Positions 18,345 to 26,660 of a DNA stretch of 41,785 nucleotides are shown one piece after another. Below the pieces are notes generated by a model. It worked only from the letters and a program-made list of their open reading frames with translations, did no database searches and was not told the origin of the DNA. Numbering within the stretch: position 1 is the first letter of the stretch; each line of letters starts with the position of its first letter. Position numbers and translations under genes: made by a program. Source of the DNA: Prosthecobacter debontii (GTDB lineage Bacteria > Verrucomicrobiota > Verrucomicrobiia > Verrucomicrobiales > Akkermansiaceae); the NCBI GenBank assembly GCA_945869855.1, contig CAMBQC010000006.1, positions 1-41,785 of the forward strand, written 5' to 3'.

Positions 18345-20405
18345 TCATTCCACGCCGGTGATCGCGTTGATCTCCTTGCGTTTCTGGTCGGCGATCTTGA
18401 ATTCGTAGGCGCCGAGGTCGGGGGCTTCGGGATCGATGCGGAGGAGGGTTTCCTTGGCGAGCCAGCGTTTCTCTGCGGCGGGATAGATCGGCGTGAGGGC
18501 GCAGAGGAAGAGGATGGCGATGGGGTAGGCGGGCAAGACGGCGACGGCGGTGGCGCACTGCGCGAGGCGGGCGGCGGGCTTGCCAAGGATGGAGCGGAGG
18601 GCGTTCGCGAATAATAGGCAGAGGCACAAAACGGGCGGGGCGGCGAGGGCGGCGAACGTGAAATTGTTCAGGAGATCCACCTTCGTGAGATGTTCCACCA
18701 CAGGCAGGGCGGCGAGCGACCAGACCGCGATCATCGCCATCACGGCGAGTGCGAGCGGGACCGTGAAACGATCCCCGAATCCGAAAGGCGCTAGCCGCTT
18801 CGACAAGCGCCAGCGGACGAGGATGGCCGGAACGATCAGCAGCGCCAGCAGCAGCGCGGCGTACTGGACACCGGGAAAGGCCAACACGAAGAACATCACG
18901 CCGTATTCCCTGCCGCCCAGCGGTGTGAAGCGGGTGACGAGGAGGAAAAGCAGGATCGGCAAGACGATGCCGAGGGCGATCACCCAGGCCCAATCCGCCA
19001 TGCCGAGAGTGCCGGCCATCCGTTTCGCGGGGACGCGGATCATCGGGGTGGCGATGAAACGGAGCAGGAACACGATCAGCGCGGCGAGCGGGAGGGAGAG
19101 AGCGAGGGCGAGGAGGCCAAGTCCGCCCAGAAGCTCATGCTCAGCCCGGCGCATGGGTTTGAAATCGGCTTCGGATAGGGGCGGGGGGGAAGCAACCTGC
19201 CGATTTACCATCGGAAGGGTGAGGCCGTGCAGGGTGGAGGCTTTATCCTCGGGGAACGGATCGTATTCCCCTTTCTTCTCACGAATGTCCCGCAGATTCC
19301 TTTCCGCTTGGAACGCCTCGCTTTGCTTGCGGTAGGTATCCGCCATTTCCGTGAGTCCGAGGCGGTCGGCGGCGGCCTCGAAATTCTTCGCCGTGGCGAT
19401 AGCGATGACGGAATGAACCAGTTCGCCGATCAGGCTCAGGTCCGGGTTGCGCCCGAGATGGGCGATCAACGCCTCGCGCTGTTTGGCGAGGGCGAGGAAA
19501 TCCTCCTTGCGCCCGCTTTTCGAAAGCTGCTCGGCGCGGGCGCACAACAGATCCGAGACGTAACGGAGCTGGATCATCCCGGAAGACCCGCCGTAGGCAT
19601 ACATCAAGGCTTTTGCGAAATCCGCCATGTTACCCACTTTCACGAGCCGCACCCTGGCGACGATCATCGGATTCGTGTAGCTTTCGAAGCCAGACAGGGC
19701 CGCGGCTTTCGCGACCAGTGCCAAAGCCTCCTCAAACGCGGCAGCGTCCTTAATGACGAATTCCATCTCGCACGACAGCGGGCGGAGCCGAACGCCATCC
19801 ACCATGCGTTGCGGTGGAGAGGGCGAGGCCGATTTTTTCCTTTCGACGGATTCCTTGCCGATCCGCCCGGCGGCGAAGTAGGGGAAGTAGGCGTTTTCAG
19901 GCGCGATGCGGGCGGCTGTCTCCAGGAAATCCGGTGAGAGCGTTTCGTTTTTGGAAACGTGCGCTTGCGCATACTCCGCAAAGTAGGCGGGGTTTTCCGG
20001 AACGAGGAGATGGAGCCGCCGTTTCTGTTCGAGAAGATCGGCTTCCGGATCGCCGAGCAACAGGCGCTGTTCTTCCGTGAGCCCTGATGGTAATGCAGGC
20101 ATCCTCGCACCGCTCGATGCGAAAGAGAACATATTGTATAATGGGAAGACCATGCGTATCGAGCGTATCCATGGGGAAAGCGCCGCCAAGAGGGCCACCG
20201 CCGCCAAGACCCACGGCAGCGCTTTGCGTAGCCCGGAGAATTCCCGCCGTCCCGCCGCCTCGAGCCGGGATGTGGCCTCCTCCACGCCGGGATGCGAGGC
20301 GTCGAAATTCTCCCCTAGGAAAGCCTGCGCGGCCATGCGCCGCTCCGCGTTGGCGGCGAGGGGATCCGTGACGGCATCGATGAGCGGGTGGGTTTCCGGA
20401 ATCAT
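18345..20405 (-). CDS. Polytopic membrane protein of unknown function (686 aa)
   Basis: I do not recognise the family. There is a cytoplasmic-looking N-terminus (MIPETHPLIDAVTDPLAANAERR) and one membrane helix at about 61-80 (LPWVLAAVALLAALSPWI). A soluble region of about 340 residues follows, with helical repeat character (AAAFEEALALVAKAAALSG, LALAKQREALIAHLG). Around six more helices lie between about 425 and 645 (LLALALSLPLAALIVFLL, WVIALGIVLPILLFLLV, YAALLLALLIVPAILVRW and others). A short charged tail ends in ITGVE. The phrase ARIAPENAYFPYFAAG recalls TPR-like segments. It lies between the L,D-transpeptidase and the 578-aa TPR gene with gaps of 59 and 55 bp, consistent with one transcription unit. 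It could be the inner-membrane anchor of the neighbouring secreted proteins, but nothing in the sequence proves that. Confidence 0.82.
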   Translation of the reverse strand: MIPETHPLIDAVTDPLAANAERRMAAQAFLGENFDASHPGVEEATSRLEAAGRREFSGLRKALPWVLAAVALLAALSPWIRSIRMVFPLYNMFSFASSGARMPALPSGLTEEQRLLLGDPEADLLEQKRRLHLLVPENPAYFAEYAQAHVSKNETLSPDFLETAARIAPENAYFPYFAAGRIGKESVERKKSASPSPPQRMVDGVRLRPLSCEMEFVIKDAAAFEEALALVAKAAALSGFESYTNPMIVARVRLVKVGNMADFAKALMYAYGGSSGMIQLRYVSDLLCARAEQLSKSGRKEDFLALAKQREALIAHLGRNPDLSLIGELVHSVIAIATAKNFEAAADRLGLTEMADTYRKQSEAFQAERNLRDIREKKGEYDPFPEDKASTLHGLTLPMVNRQVASPPPLSEADFKPMRRAEHELLGGLGLLALALSLPLAALIVFLLRFIATPMIRVPAKRMAGTLGMADWAWVIALGIVLPILLFLLVTRFTPLGGREYGVMFFVLAFPGVQYAALLLALLIVPAILVRWRLSKRLAPFGFGDRFTVPLALAVMAMIAVWSLAALPVVEHLTKVDLLNNFTFAALAAPPVLCLCLLFANALRSILGKPAARLAQCATAVAVLPAYPIAILFLCALTPIYPAAEKRWLAKETLLRIDPEAPDLGAYEFKIADQKRKEINAITGVE

Positions 20406-20464
20406 GGGGCGATGCTGGCGGGTTTCGCGGGGGTGTCAGGGAAAAACATGGAGGGCGCCGCCCA

Positions 20465-21256
20465 TCACTCGAACACATACGCCTTATCCCTCACCGTGGC
20501 ATTGGGCGGGATCTTGTATTTCTCGAAGAGGTCGTATCCGGTTTTCAGGTTTTCCCAGAACGGGAGGTGGGGGCTTCCGGCGGTTTTCGCCATGCGCTCC
20601 GGGGTCATGCGGAAAGGGAAGATATGGACGCGGAAGAAGGGCTGGCCGTTGTCGAGGGCGGCCTGGCAGAGGGTGTAGATTTCCTCGATTTTCTCATCCG
20701 TCATCGCGAGGCAGCCGACGGAGACGTTGCTGCCGTGGATCATGATGAAAGAGCCAGTACGCTCGTGGGCGCGGTCGTAGGCGTTGGGGTAATTGACGTT
20801 GAAGGAGAGGTGGAAGGAGCTGTTCGAGTTCATGTCGCTGGCGCGGGAGAGATAGAATCCCTCCGGCACCTGGCGATCGCCCTCCGCGAGCTTGGGGCCG
20901 AGCTTTCCGCTGGCGGCGGCGATGGGATAGGTGCGCAACAGTTCGAACTTTCCTGTGGACTTGCTCTCCACATAAAGTTCCAGCTCGCGCTCCTCCTTGA
21001 AGGCGCGGATGAAAACGGGGGAGCCGGATTCCAGTTTTTTCTCCGTGAGTTCGGTTTCCATGGGTTTCGGGACGTCCCCATTCTTAGCTCGGTTTTTGGC
21101 CCTGTCGCCACAGGAACAAAGCGCGCACAGGATGATAGTGATGAAAAAAAACCGCTTCAGCGTGCGTGGTGGCGCTGGTTCAAATCGCGTTTTTGCGCGC
21201 CACCTTGCACTCCACACGGCATGCCCGCACAGTCCGATATGCCTAACCGTGGCCAT
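20465..21256 (-). CDS. L,D-transpeptidase family protein (YafK/ErfK type), probable lipoprotein
   Basis: The catalytic block HGSNVSVGCLAMTDEKIEEIY matches the YkuD-fold active site (His, then Ser-x-Gly-Cys, the Cys being the nucleophile). The C-terminal part (VHIFPFRMTPERM, FWENLKTGYDLFEK) matches the YafK/DpaA-like branch, known for cutting or forming peptidoglycan-lipoprotein and 3-3 cross-links. Upstream of the domain, LKRFFFITIILCALCSCGDRAK looks like a lipoprotein signal with the lipobox at LCSC. The start is unclear. ATG at 21256 overlaps the ABC transporter stop by 14 nt but leaves a long n-region. GTG at 21217 or CTG at 21160 would give a more normal signal, but none has a Shine-Dalgarno sequence. 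ATG at 21292 is also open. The enzyme probably acts in the periplasm on the cell wall. Confidence 0.85.
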   Translation of the reverse strand: MATVRHIGLCGHAVWSARWRAKTRFEPAPPRTLKRFFFITIILCALCSCGDRAKNRAKNGDVPKPMETELTEKKLESGSPVFIRAFKEERELELYVESKSTGKFELLRTYPIAAASGKLGPKLAEGDRQVPEGFYLSRASDMNSNSSFHLSFNVNYPNAYDRAHERTGSFIMIHGSNVSVGCLAMTDEKIEEIYTLCQAALDNGQPFFRVHIFPFRMTPERMAKTAGSPHLPFWENLKTGYDLFEKYKIPPNATVRDKAYVFE

Positions 21257-22976
21257 TGCTTTTGGCAGTGGGATTGGATTGCAATTTCGCATACAGGCCG
21301 TTTATTTTCATCAACTCCTCGTGCGCGCCTTGCTCGACGAGTTCGCCGTGGTCGAGGACGCAGATCACATCGGCGTTGTGGATCGTGCTGAGGCGGTGGG
21401 CGATAACGAAGGAGGTGCGGTGGGCGCGGAGGTTGTCGAGGGCTTGCTGGACGAGCTTCTCGGTGGTGTTGTCGAGGGCGGAGGTGGCCTCGTCCAACAG
21501 GAGGAGCGGCGGGTTTTTCAGCAGCGCACGGGCGATGGAGAGGCGCTGTTTCTCGCCGCCGGAGAAACGGATGCCGCGCTCGCCGGCCATGGTGTCGAGG
21601 CCTTCGGGCAGGGCGCGGATGAATTCGGCGGCGTTGGCGGCTTCGAGGATTTTCCAGAGCTCCTCGTCGCTGGCCTCGTGTTTGGCGAGGGTGAGGTTTT
21701 CGTGGAGGGTGGTGTTGAAAAGGAACGGTTCCTGGGTGACAAAACCGGTGTTGTCGCGCAGCCATTCCTTGGAGAGGCCGGAGAGAGGATTCCCATCTAA
21801 CAGGATCTCGCCGGAGCTGGGTTCGTAGAAGCGGGAGAGGAGATTAAGGAAGGTGGATTTCCCCGAGCCGGTGGCTCCGACGAGCGCGATGGTCTGGCCG
21901 GGCAGGGCGGTGAGGTTTATGTGTTTCAACGCGGGAGCCTCGCCGCCGTATGTGAAAGTGACATCGCGGAACTCGATGTTTCCGGTGAACGTTTCTGGGC
22001 GTTTCCCTTCGGTGAGATTCGATTCGTCCGGAGTGTCGATGATGTCGAAGAGGCGCTTCGCAGATACTAGACCCTTAGTAAATGTCTGGGAAAGAGGGTT
22101 GATGCGCGAGATCGGATCAAAGAGGAAACCCCATGCGATGAGGAAGGCGATCACCACGCCCGGCGAGAGCTCACCCTTGAGCGACCACCACGCGCCGAAG
22201 GCAACCATGAGGATGATGCCGGACTCGGCGATGAAAGAGACAGCCGGCCAGACGATGGCCTGGCCTTTCATGACATCCATGTGCTTGTCGCCGACCTTGC
22301 GGGAGGCCTCGTCGAAATCGGAGAGCGCCTGCGGCTCCACGGTGTAGGCCTTGATCTGGCGGATGCCGGCGAGGTTGTCGTGAAGGATGGCGTTGAGGGC
22401 GGAGGAGGCTTCGGAGGAGGCGCGCCATTTCGGCTCCGCCTTTTTCGACCACCATGCGGTGAGCAAGCCGATGAAAGGCAGCGGGATCATCACCACCAGC
22501 GTGAGTTGCCACGAGTGGTAGAGCATGTAGCCGAGCACGATGAGGAACTGCAGGAGGGCGGCGACCGCTTGGTCGAGGCCCTCGATGATCACGCGGTTCG
22601 TGGCGGGCACGTCGTTGGCGACGCGGGACATGATTTCCCCCGAGGAATTCTTATCGAACCACGGGATGGGCAGGCGCTGGAGCTTGTCGTAAAGCTCGCA
22701 GCGGATGACGTGGGTGAGTTTCAGCTCAAGGCGGTTGTTCAGGTAGGTGCGAAGGGTGAAAAGGATCTGCCGTGCGAGGATCGCGCCGACCCCGATGAGC
22801 GCGGTGGAAAGGATGAGATCCGGGCGGTTTTTCCCGATGATCACATCGATGAATCGCATCGTCACGCCGGGGAGCACCAGCACCAGCGCGGTGCAGGCCA
22901 CGGCCATCAGCAGGGAAAGTCCGCTGAGCAGTGGAAAGCGCAAGGTGTGACGGATCAGGCGGAGCATCCCGGACAT
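21243..22976 (-). CDS. ABC exporter, fused permease-ATPase (MsbA/lipid A-type)
   Basis: An N-terminal six-helix exporter domain (first helices LLSGLSLLMAVACTALVLVL and TALIGVGAILARQILFTLR; coupling region WFDKNSSGEIMSRVANDV) is followed by a nucleotide-binding domain. That domain carries Walker A GATGSGKST, a Q-loop in FVTQEPFLF, signature FSGGEKQRL, Walker B LLLLDEATSALD and H-loop IAHRLSTI. At about 578 aa it is a typical homodimeric half-transporter of the MsbA/lipid-multidrug group. The signature is FSGGE rather than the usual LSGGQ. ATG 22976 and 22967 are both plausible starts. Upstream in-frame codons would read into the divergent phoD-like gene and are discarded. It is the first gene of the left-hand minus-strand cluster. 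The substrate cannot be deduced; a lipid or envelope precursor is possible. Confidence 0.93.
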   Translation of the reverse strand: MSGMLRLIRHTLRFPLLSGLSLLMAVACTALVLVLPGVTMRFIDVIIGKNRPDLILSTALIGVGAILARQILFTLRTYLNNRLELKLTHVIRCELYDKLQRLPIPWFDKNSSGEIMSRVANDVPATNRVIIEGLDQAVAALLQFLIVLGYMLYHSWQLTLVVMIPLPFIGLLTAWWSKKAEPKWRASSEASSALNAILHDNLAGIRQIKAYTVEPQALSDFDEASRKVGDKHMDVMKGQAIVWPAVSFIAESGIILMVAFGAWWSLKGELSPGVVIAFLIAWGFLFDPISRINPLSQTFTKGLVSAKRLFDIIDTPDESNLTEGKRPETFTGNIEFRDVTFTYGGEAPALKHINLTALPGQTIALVGATGSGKSTFLNLLSRFYEPSSGEILLDGNPLSGLSKEWLRDNTGFVTQEPFLFNTTLHENLTLAKHEASDEELWKILEAANAAEFIRALPEGLDTMAGERGIRFSGGEKQRLSIARALLKNPPLLLLDEATSALDNTTEKLVQQALDNLRAHRTSFVIAHRLSTIHNADVICVLDHGELVEQGAHEELMKINGLYAKLQSNPTAKSNGHG

Positions 22977-23054
22977 CTTGCGGGATGATCCCGCGGATAG
23001 CGAACAGCGATTTCCGCGCACGGGGCTTCTTTCTGGCCAACGCACACCGGATGT

Positions 23055-23059
23055 GGAGG
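23055..23059 (+). promoter_or_regulatory. Shine-Dalgarno GGAGG of the PhoD-like gene
   Basis: GGAGG lies 9 nt before ATG 23069. It decides this start over the in-frame ATG at 23051, and is one of the few strong ribosome-binding sites in the window. Confidence 0.7.
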
Positions 23060-23068
23060 ATTCGACCG

Positions 23069-24463
23069 ATGAATGGGTTTTCAAAAGCGGCCCTCGCGCT
23101 GCTGGTTTCCTCTGTGGCCGCCCGCGCCGACGTCCATTTCGGCAACGGGATCAAGATCGGGGAGGTGGACTCCACATCGGCCATCGTCTGGGTGCGGCTG
23201 ACCGATGCGCCGGAGCGCCGCGCGGATGGCACGCCTTTCAGGGACAGTGACGAGAAAGTTCCCGAAGGTCTCACGCTCCGCGACATGATGGACAGCCTGA
23301 TCGGCGCGGCGGGAAGCGTGCGGCTGCGCTACATGCCTGAAGGCGGTGAGGGTATCGAGACGCCTTTGCAAGCCGTGGATCCGCAGCGGGATTTCACCAT
23401 AAAGGTGCGCCTCATGGATCTGAAACCCGCGACCACCCACAAGGTTTTCGTGGAAGGGCTCACGCCCGATGGCAAAATGACCTCCATCCTCGAGGGGAGC
23501 TTCACCACCGCGCCTTTGCCGGATGCGGCAACGCATGTCCGCTTCGTGGTGGTCACCTGCCACGATTTCCCCCGCCGCGATGACGGCGACCGCGGCCACC
23601 TGATCTATCCGGCGATGGAGAAGCTGAATCCCCATTTCCTCGTCCACGCCGGCGACATCGAATACTACGACAAGCCCGGCCCTTGGGCGATGAACTCGGA
23701 GCTGGCACGCTTCAAGTGGAACCGCTTTTACTCCCTCTCGAACCAGCGCGACTTCCACGCCAAACACGCGTCCTATTTCATGAAGGACGACCACGACACG
23801 CTGAAGAACGATTGCTGGCCGGGCCAGAAATACGGCGACCTCAGCTGGGAGCAGGGTCTCGCCATTTTCCGCGAGCAGTTCCCGATGGGGGAAAAGCCCT
23901 ACCGCACCGTGCGTTGGGGAAAGGACTTGCAGATCTGGATGCTCGAAGGACGCGATTTCCGCAGCCCCAACAAAATGCCGGACGGCCCGGAAAAATCGAT
24001 CCTCGGGGCGGAGCAGAAGAAATGGCTCTTCGAGACGATGCGCGCGTCCGATGCCGCTTTCCGCATCCTGATCAGCCCCACGCCCATCCTCGGGCCGGAT
24101 CGGGGCGGGAAAAACGACAACCTCGCGAACAAAGGCTTCACCCATGAGAGCGCCGAAGTGCGCGCATTTCTCGACACCTTGCCCGCGACCTACGTGATCT
24201 GCGGCGACCGGCATTGGCAATACGTCTCGCGTGAAAAGGAGGGCGGCGTGACCGAGTTTTCCTGCGGCCCGGGATCGGACTCGCACGCGGAGGGATTCTC
24301 GATGAAAAACCGATCCCCACAGCACCGCTTCCTCCGCATCAAGGGCGGCTTTCTCTCCGTGGATGTGGATCGCGCCGATGGCAAGCCACGCATTTCCTTC
24401 CGCCATCACGATGTGCGCGGTGCTGTCGTCCATGAGGAAACTTTTTCCCGCCAACCCGATTGA
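23069..24463 (+). CDS. PhoD-like alkaline phosphatase/phosphodiesterase, secreted
   Basis: The start at 23069 is fixed by GGAGG 9 nt upstream and by the signal peptide it creates (MNGFSKAALALLVSSVAARA, then DVHFG). Residues about 21-170 are the Fn3-like PhoD N-terminal domain (FGNGIKIGEVDSTSAIVWVR). The calcineurin-like metallophosphatase core follows: VVVTCHDFPRRDDGD, HAGDIEYYD, MKDDHDTLKND and CGDRHWQYVS supply the expected Asp/His metal ligands. PhoD family members hydrolyse phosphate mono- and diesters outside the cytoplasm with Ca/Fe centres. Length (464 aa) is normal. The stop is 3 nt from the next ATG (sulfatase), so the two are co-transcribed, which suggests scavenging of phosphate and sulfate esters together. 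The gene is divergent from the ABC exporter across about 90 bp. Confidence 0.92.
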   Translation: MNGFSKAALALLVSSVAARADVHFGNGIKIGEVDSTSAIVWVRLTDAPERRADGTPFRDSDEKVPEGLTLRDMMDSLIGAAGSVRLRYMPEGGEGIETPLQAVDPQRDFTIKVRLMDLKPATTHKVFVEGLTPDGKMTSILEGSFTTAPLPDAATHVRFVVVTCHDFPRRDDGDRGHLIYPAMEKLNPHFLVHAGDIEYYDKPGPWAMNSELARFKWNRFYSLSNQRDFHAKHASYFMKDDHDTLKNDCWPGQKYGDLSWEQGLAIFREQFPMGEKPYRTVRWGKDLQIWMLEGRDFRSPNKMPDGPEKSILGAEQKKWLFETMRASDAAFRILISPTPILGPDRGGKNDNLANKGFTHESAEVRAFLDTLPATYVICGDRHWQYVSREKEGGVTEFSCGPGSDSHAEGFSMKNRSPQHRFLRIKGGFLSVDVDRADGKPRISFRHHDVRGAVVHEETFSRQPD

Positions 24464-24466
24464 ACT

Positions 24467-25873
24467 ATGAAAACCCTCGCCCTCCTCCTTTGTCTCACCG
24501 CTGCCCATGCCGCCGAAAAGCCGAACGTCCTGTTCATCGCCGTCGATGACATGAACAACGACCTCGCCTGCTACGGCCACCCGACGGTGAAATCGCCGAA
24601 CATCGACCGCCTGGCCAAGGTGGGCACACGTTTCGAAAAGGCCTACTGCCAGTTCCCGCTCTGTTCGCCCAGCCGCACCTCGATTATGACCGGCCTGCGC
24701 CCCGACGCCACTCGCACCTTCGACCTCCAAACCCATTTCCGCAAGCATCTGCCGGATGCGGTCACGCTATCGCAGCTTTTCAAGAACAACGGCTACCACG
24801 CCGCTCGAGTCGGGAAAATCTACCACTACGGCAACCCCGGCGACATCGGGACGAACGGACTCGACGATGAGGCGTCTTGGTCGGAGCGCATCAATCCAAA
24901 GGGTCGCGACAAGGACGAGGAAAACCTGCTCACGAACCACACCCCGAAGCGCGGCCTTGGCAGCTCGCTCAGTTTCCAGCGGGCGGAGGGCGCCGACGAG
25001 GAGCAGACGGATGGCATCGTCGCCACGGAAACGATCAAGCTGTTAGAGAAACATAAGGACGGCCCGTTCTTCATCGCCGCCGGGTTCTACCGCCCGCATT
25101 GCCCGTATGTGGCTCCGAAAAAGTATTTCGATCTCTATCCCATCGAAAAGGTGGCCGCTCCGAAGGGATCGTTCGATGAGGTGAAAAATGTTCCGAAAGC
25201 GGCGCTTTCTTCCACGACTCCGTGGCCGTGGTTCGGCGTCTCGGCTGAGCAATCGCGAGAATCCCTGCAAGCCTACCACGCCACGATCTCCTTCGTGGAC
25301 GCACAGGTCGGGCGCTTGCTCGATGCGGTGGATCGCCTCGGCCTCTCCGACAACACGATCATCGTTTGTTGGAGCGACCACGGCTACCACGTCGGCGAGC
25401 ACGGGCTGTGGAAAAAGCAGAGTCTCTTCGAAGGCTCTGCGCGCGTGCCGATGATCATTTCCGCCCCCGGCCAAAAAACGAAAGGCGGCGTCTCGCCCCG
25501 CACCGTGGAGCTGGTAGATCTTTACCCGACCCTCGCCGACCTCGCCGGGCTGGAGCCGCCCGCGAATCTTGCCGGAGCCAGCCTCAGGCCGCTCCTCGAT
25601 AAGCCCGACGCCGAATGGTCGCGCCCCGCGTTCACCCAGGTCTGGCGCGGCTCGTTCCCCGGCCACAGCGTCCGCACGGAACGTTTCCGCTACACCGAGT
25701 GGGCCGATGGCAAACAAGGAGCGGAGCTATACGACTACGAAACCGATCCCGGCGAACTGAACAACCTCGCCAAAGACCCGCAACACGCCGCCACCGTCGC
25801 GGAACTCAAGGCTCTCATCAGGAAAAACTGGGCAGACGAATACAAGCCGAAGGACGGCGGTAAGAAGCGGTGA
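24467..25873 (+). CDS. Formylglycine-dependent sulfatase, iduronate-2-sulfatase-like
   Basis: A 468-aa secreted protein (signal MKTLALLLCLTAAHA, then AEKPN). The active-site motif C66-S-P-S-R is the site where Cys is converted to formylglycine. Metal ligands are D27-D28 (FIAVDDMNND) and the later D-H pair in CWSDHGYHVGEHG. GKIYHYG and FYRPHCPY complete the family pattern, and the wording around the motif (AYCQFPLCSPSRTSIMTG, RPDATRTFDL) is that of the iduronate-2-sulfatase branch of the type I sulfatases. It would remove sulfate from polysaccharides (iduronate, fucan or related marine or mucin glycans) in the periplasm or outside the cell. It needs a formylglycine-generating enzyme, which is not in this window. 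It is 3 nt from the PhoD-like gene and is followed 46 bp later by a TauE/SafE transporter. Confidence 0.94.
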   Translation: MKTLALLLCLTAAHAAEKPNVLFIAVDDMNNDLACYGHPTVKSPNIDRLAKVGTRFEKAYCQFPLCSPSRTSIMTGLRPDATRTFDLQTHFRKHLPDAVTLSQLFKNNGYHAARVGKIYHYGNPGDIGTNGLDDEASWSERINPKGRDKDEENLLTNHTPKRGLGSSLSFQRAEGADEEQTDGIVATETIKLLEKHKDGPFFIAAGFYRPHCPYVAPKKYFDLYPIEKVAAPKGSFDEVKNVPKAALSSTTPWPWFGVSAEQSRESLQAYHATISFVDAQVGRLLDAVDRLGLSDNTIIVCWSDHGYHVGEHGLWKKQSLFEGSARVPMIISAPGQKTKGGVSPRTVELVDLYPTLADLAGLEPPANLAGASLRPLLDKPDAEWSRPAFTQVWRGSFPGHSVRTERFRYTEWADGKQGAELYDYETDPGELNNLAKDPQHAATVAELKALIRKNWADEYKPKDGGKKR

Positions 25874-25919
25874 CAAACCGCTTCCACCCCCGCGCATAAA
25901 GCCCCACGCTCCGCTGCGC

Positions 25920-26657
25920 ATGGCCGATGATCCGAAGCTGCTCATGATCGCGCTGGTGGCGGCGGTTTGTATCGGCGTGGCGAAGGCGGGCTTCAGTGGG
26001 GTCTCGATGGTTTCCGTGGTGCTGCTGGCGGAGGTTTACGGGGCGAGGGCATCCGTCGGCCTCGCGCTGCCGCTTCTCATCGCGGCGGATCTGATGGCCT
26101 ACCCCGCGTTCCTGAAACACGGCTCGTGGAAGCCCGTGTGGAAACTCCTGCCCGCCACGCTCGTCGGTCTCGGGCTGGGTTGGTGGCTGTTGGGGAAAAT
26201 CGATGACCAGATTGCGCGCCGCATCATCGGCGGCTGCGTGCTGCTGATGGTGCTGATCCAGGCGTTCCGAAAAATGAAGCCGGTGTTCTTCGACGAGCTC
26301 GCCGCATCGCGCGGACTGGGCGTGGCGGCGGGCGCGATGGGCGGTTTTGCCACCATGCTGGCCAACGCGGCCGGGCCTGTGATCCAACTCTACTTTCTTG
26401 CCCGCCGCCTGCCGAAGATGGAGATGATAGGCATCGGCGCGCGGTTTTTCCTGCTGGTGAACCTCATCAAGATCCCGCTCAACGCCCGCCTCGCCCTCAT
26501 TACCCCGGACAGCCTCTGGGAAAACGCGAAGCTCCTGCCCGGCGTGTTCGTCGGCATCGTCCTCGGGCGGCTGCTCATCGGGCGGGTGCCGCAGGCGGCT
26601 TTCGAGTGGATGGTCGTCGCCTTCTCCGCCGCCGCTGCGGTGAGGCTGCTTTGGTGA
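25920..26657 (+). CDS. TauE/SafE family membrane transporter (245 aa)
   Basis: Seven to eight hydrophobic helices arranged as two similar halves: LMIALVAAVCIGVAKAGFSG and VGLALPLLIAADLMAYPAFL, then LGVAAGAMGGFATMLANAAG and FVGIVLGRLLIGRVP. The KAGFSG and GGFATMLANAAGPV sequences, one at the start of each half, are typical of this family. TauE/SafE proteins export sulfite, sulfoacetate or related organosulfur anions, though many members are unassigned. The position just after a sulfatase suggests sulfur-anion handling, but sulfatases release sulfate, so the match is only suggestive. ATG 25920 has no Shine-Dalgarno sequence. The stop lies 3 bp from the convergent protease gene, leaving no room for a separate terminator. 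Confidence 0.88.
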   Translation: MADDPKLLMIALVAAVCIGVAKAGFSGVSMVSVVLLAEVYGARASVGLALPLLIAADLMAYPAFLKHGSWKPVWKLLPATLVGLGLGWWLLGKIDDQIARRIIGGCVLLMVLIQAFRKMKPVFFDELAASRGLGVAAGAMGGFATMLANAAGPVIQLYFLARRLPKMEMIGIGARFFLLVNLIKIPLNARLALITPDSLWENAKLLPGVFVGIVLGRLLIGRVPQAAFEWMVVAFSAAAAVRLLW

Positions 26658-26660
26658 AAA

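Noticed and set aside
23081-24748. Minus-strand open frame (555 codons) opposite the PhoD-like and sulfatase genes
   Set aside because: It spans two well-identified plus-strand enzymes and has no recognisable domain.
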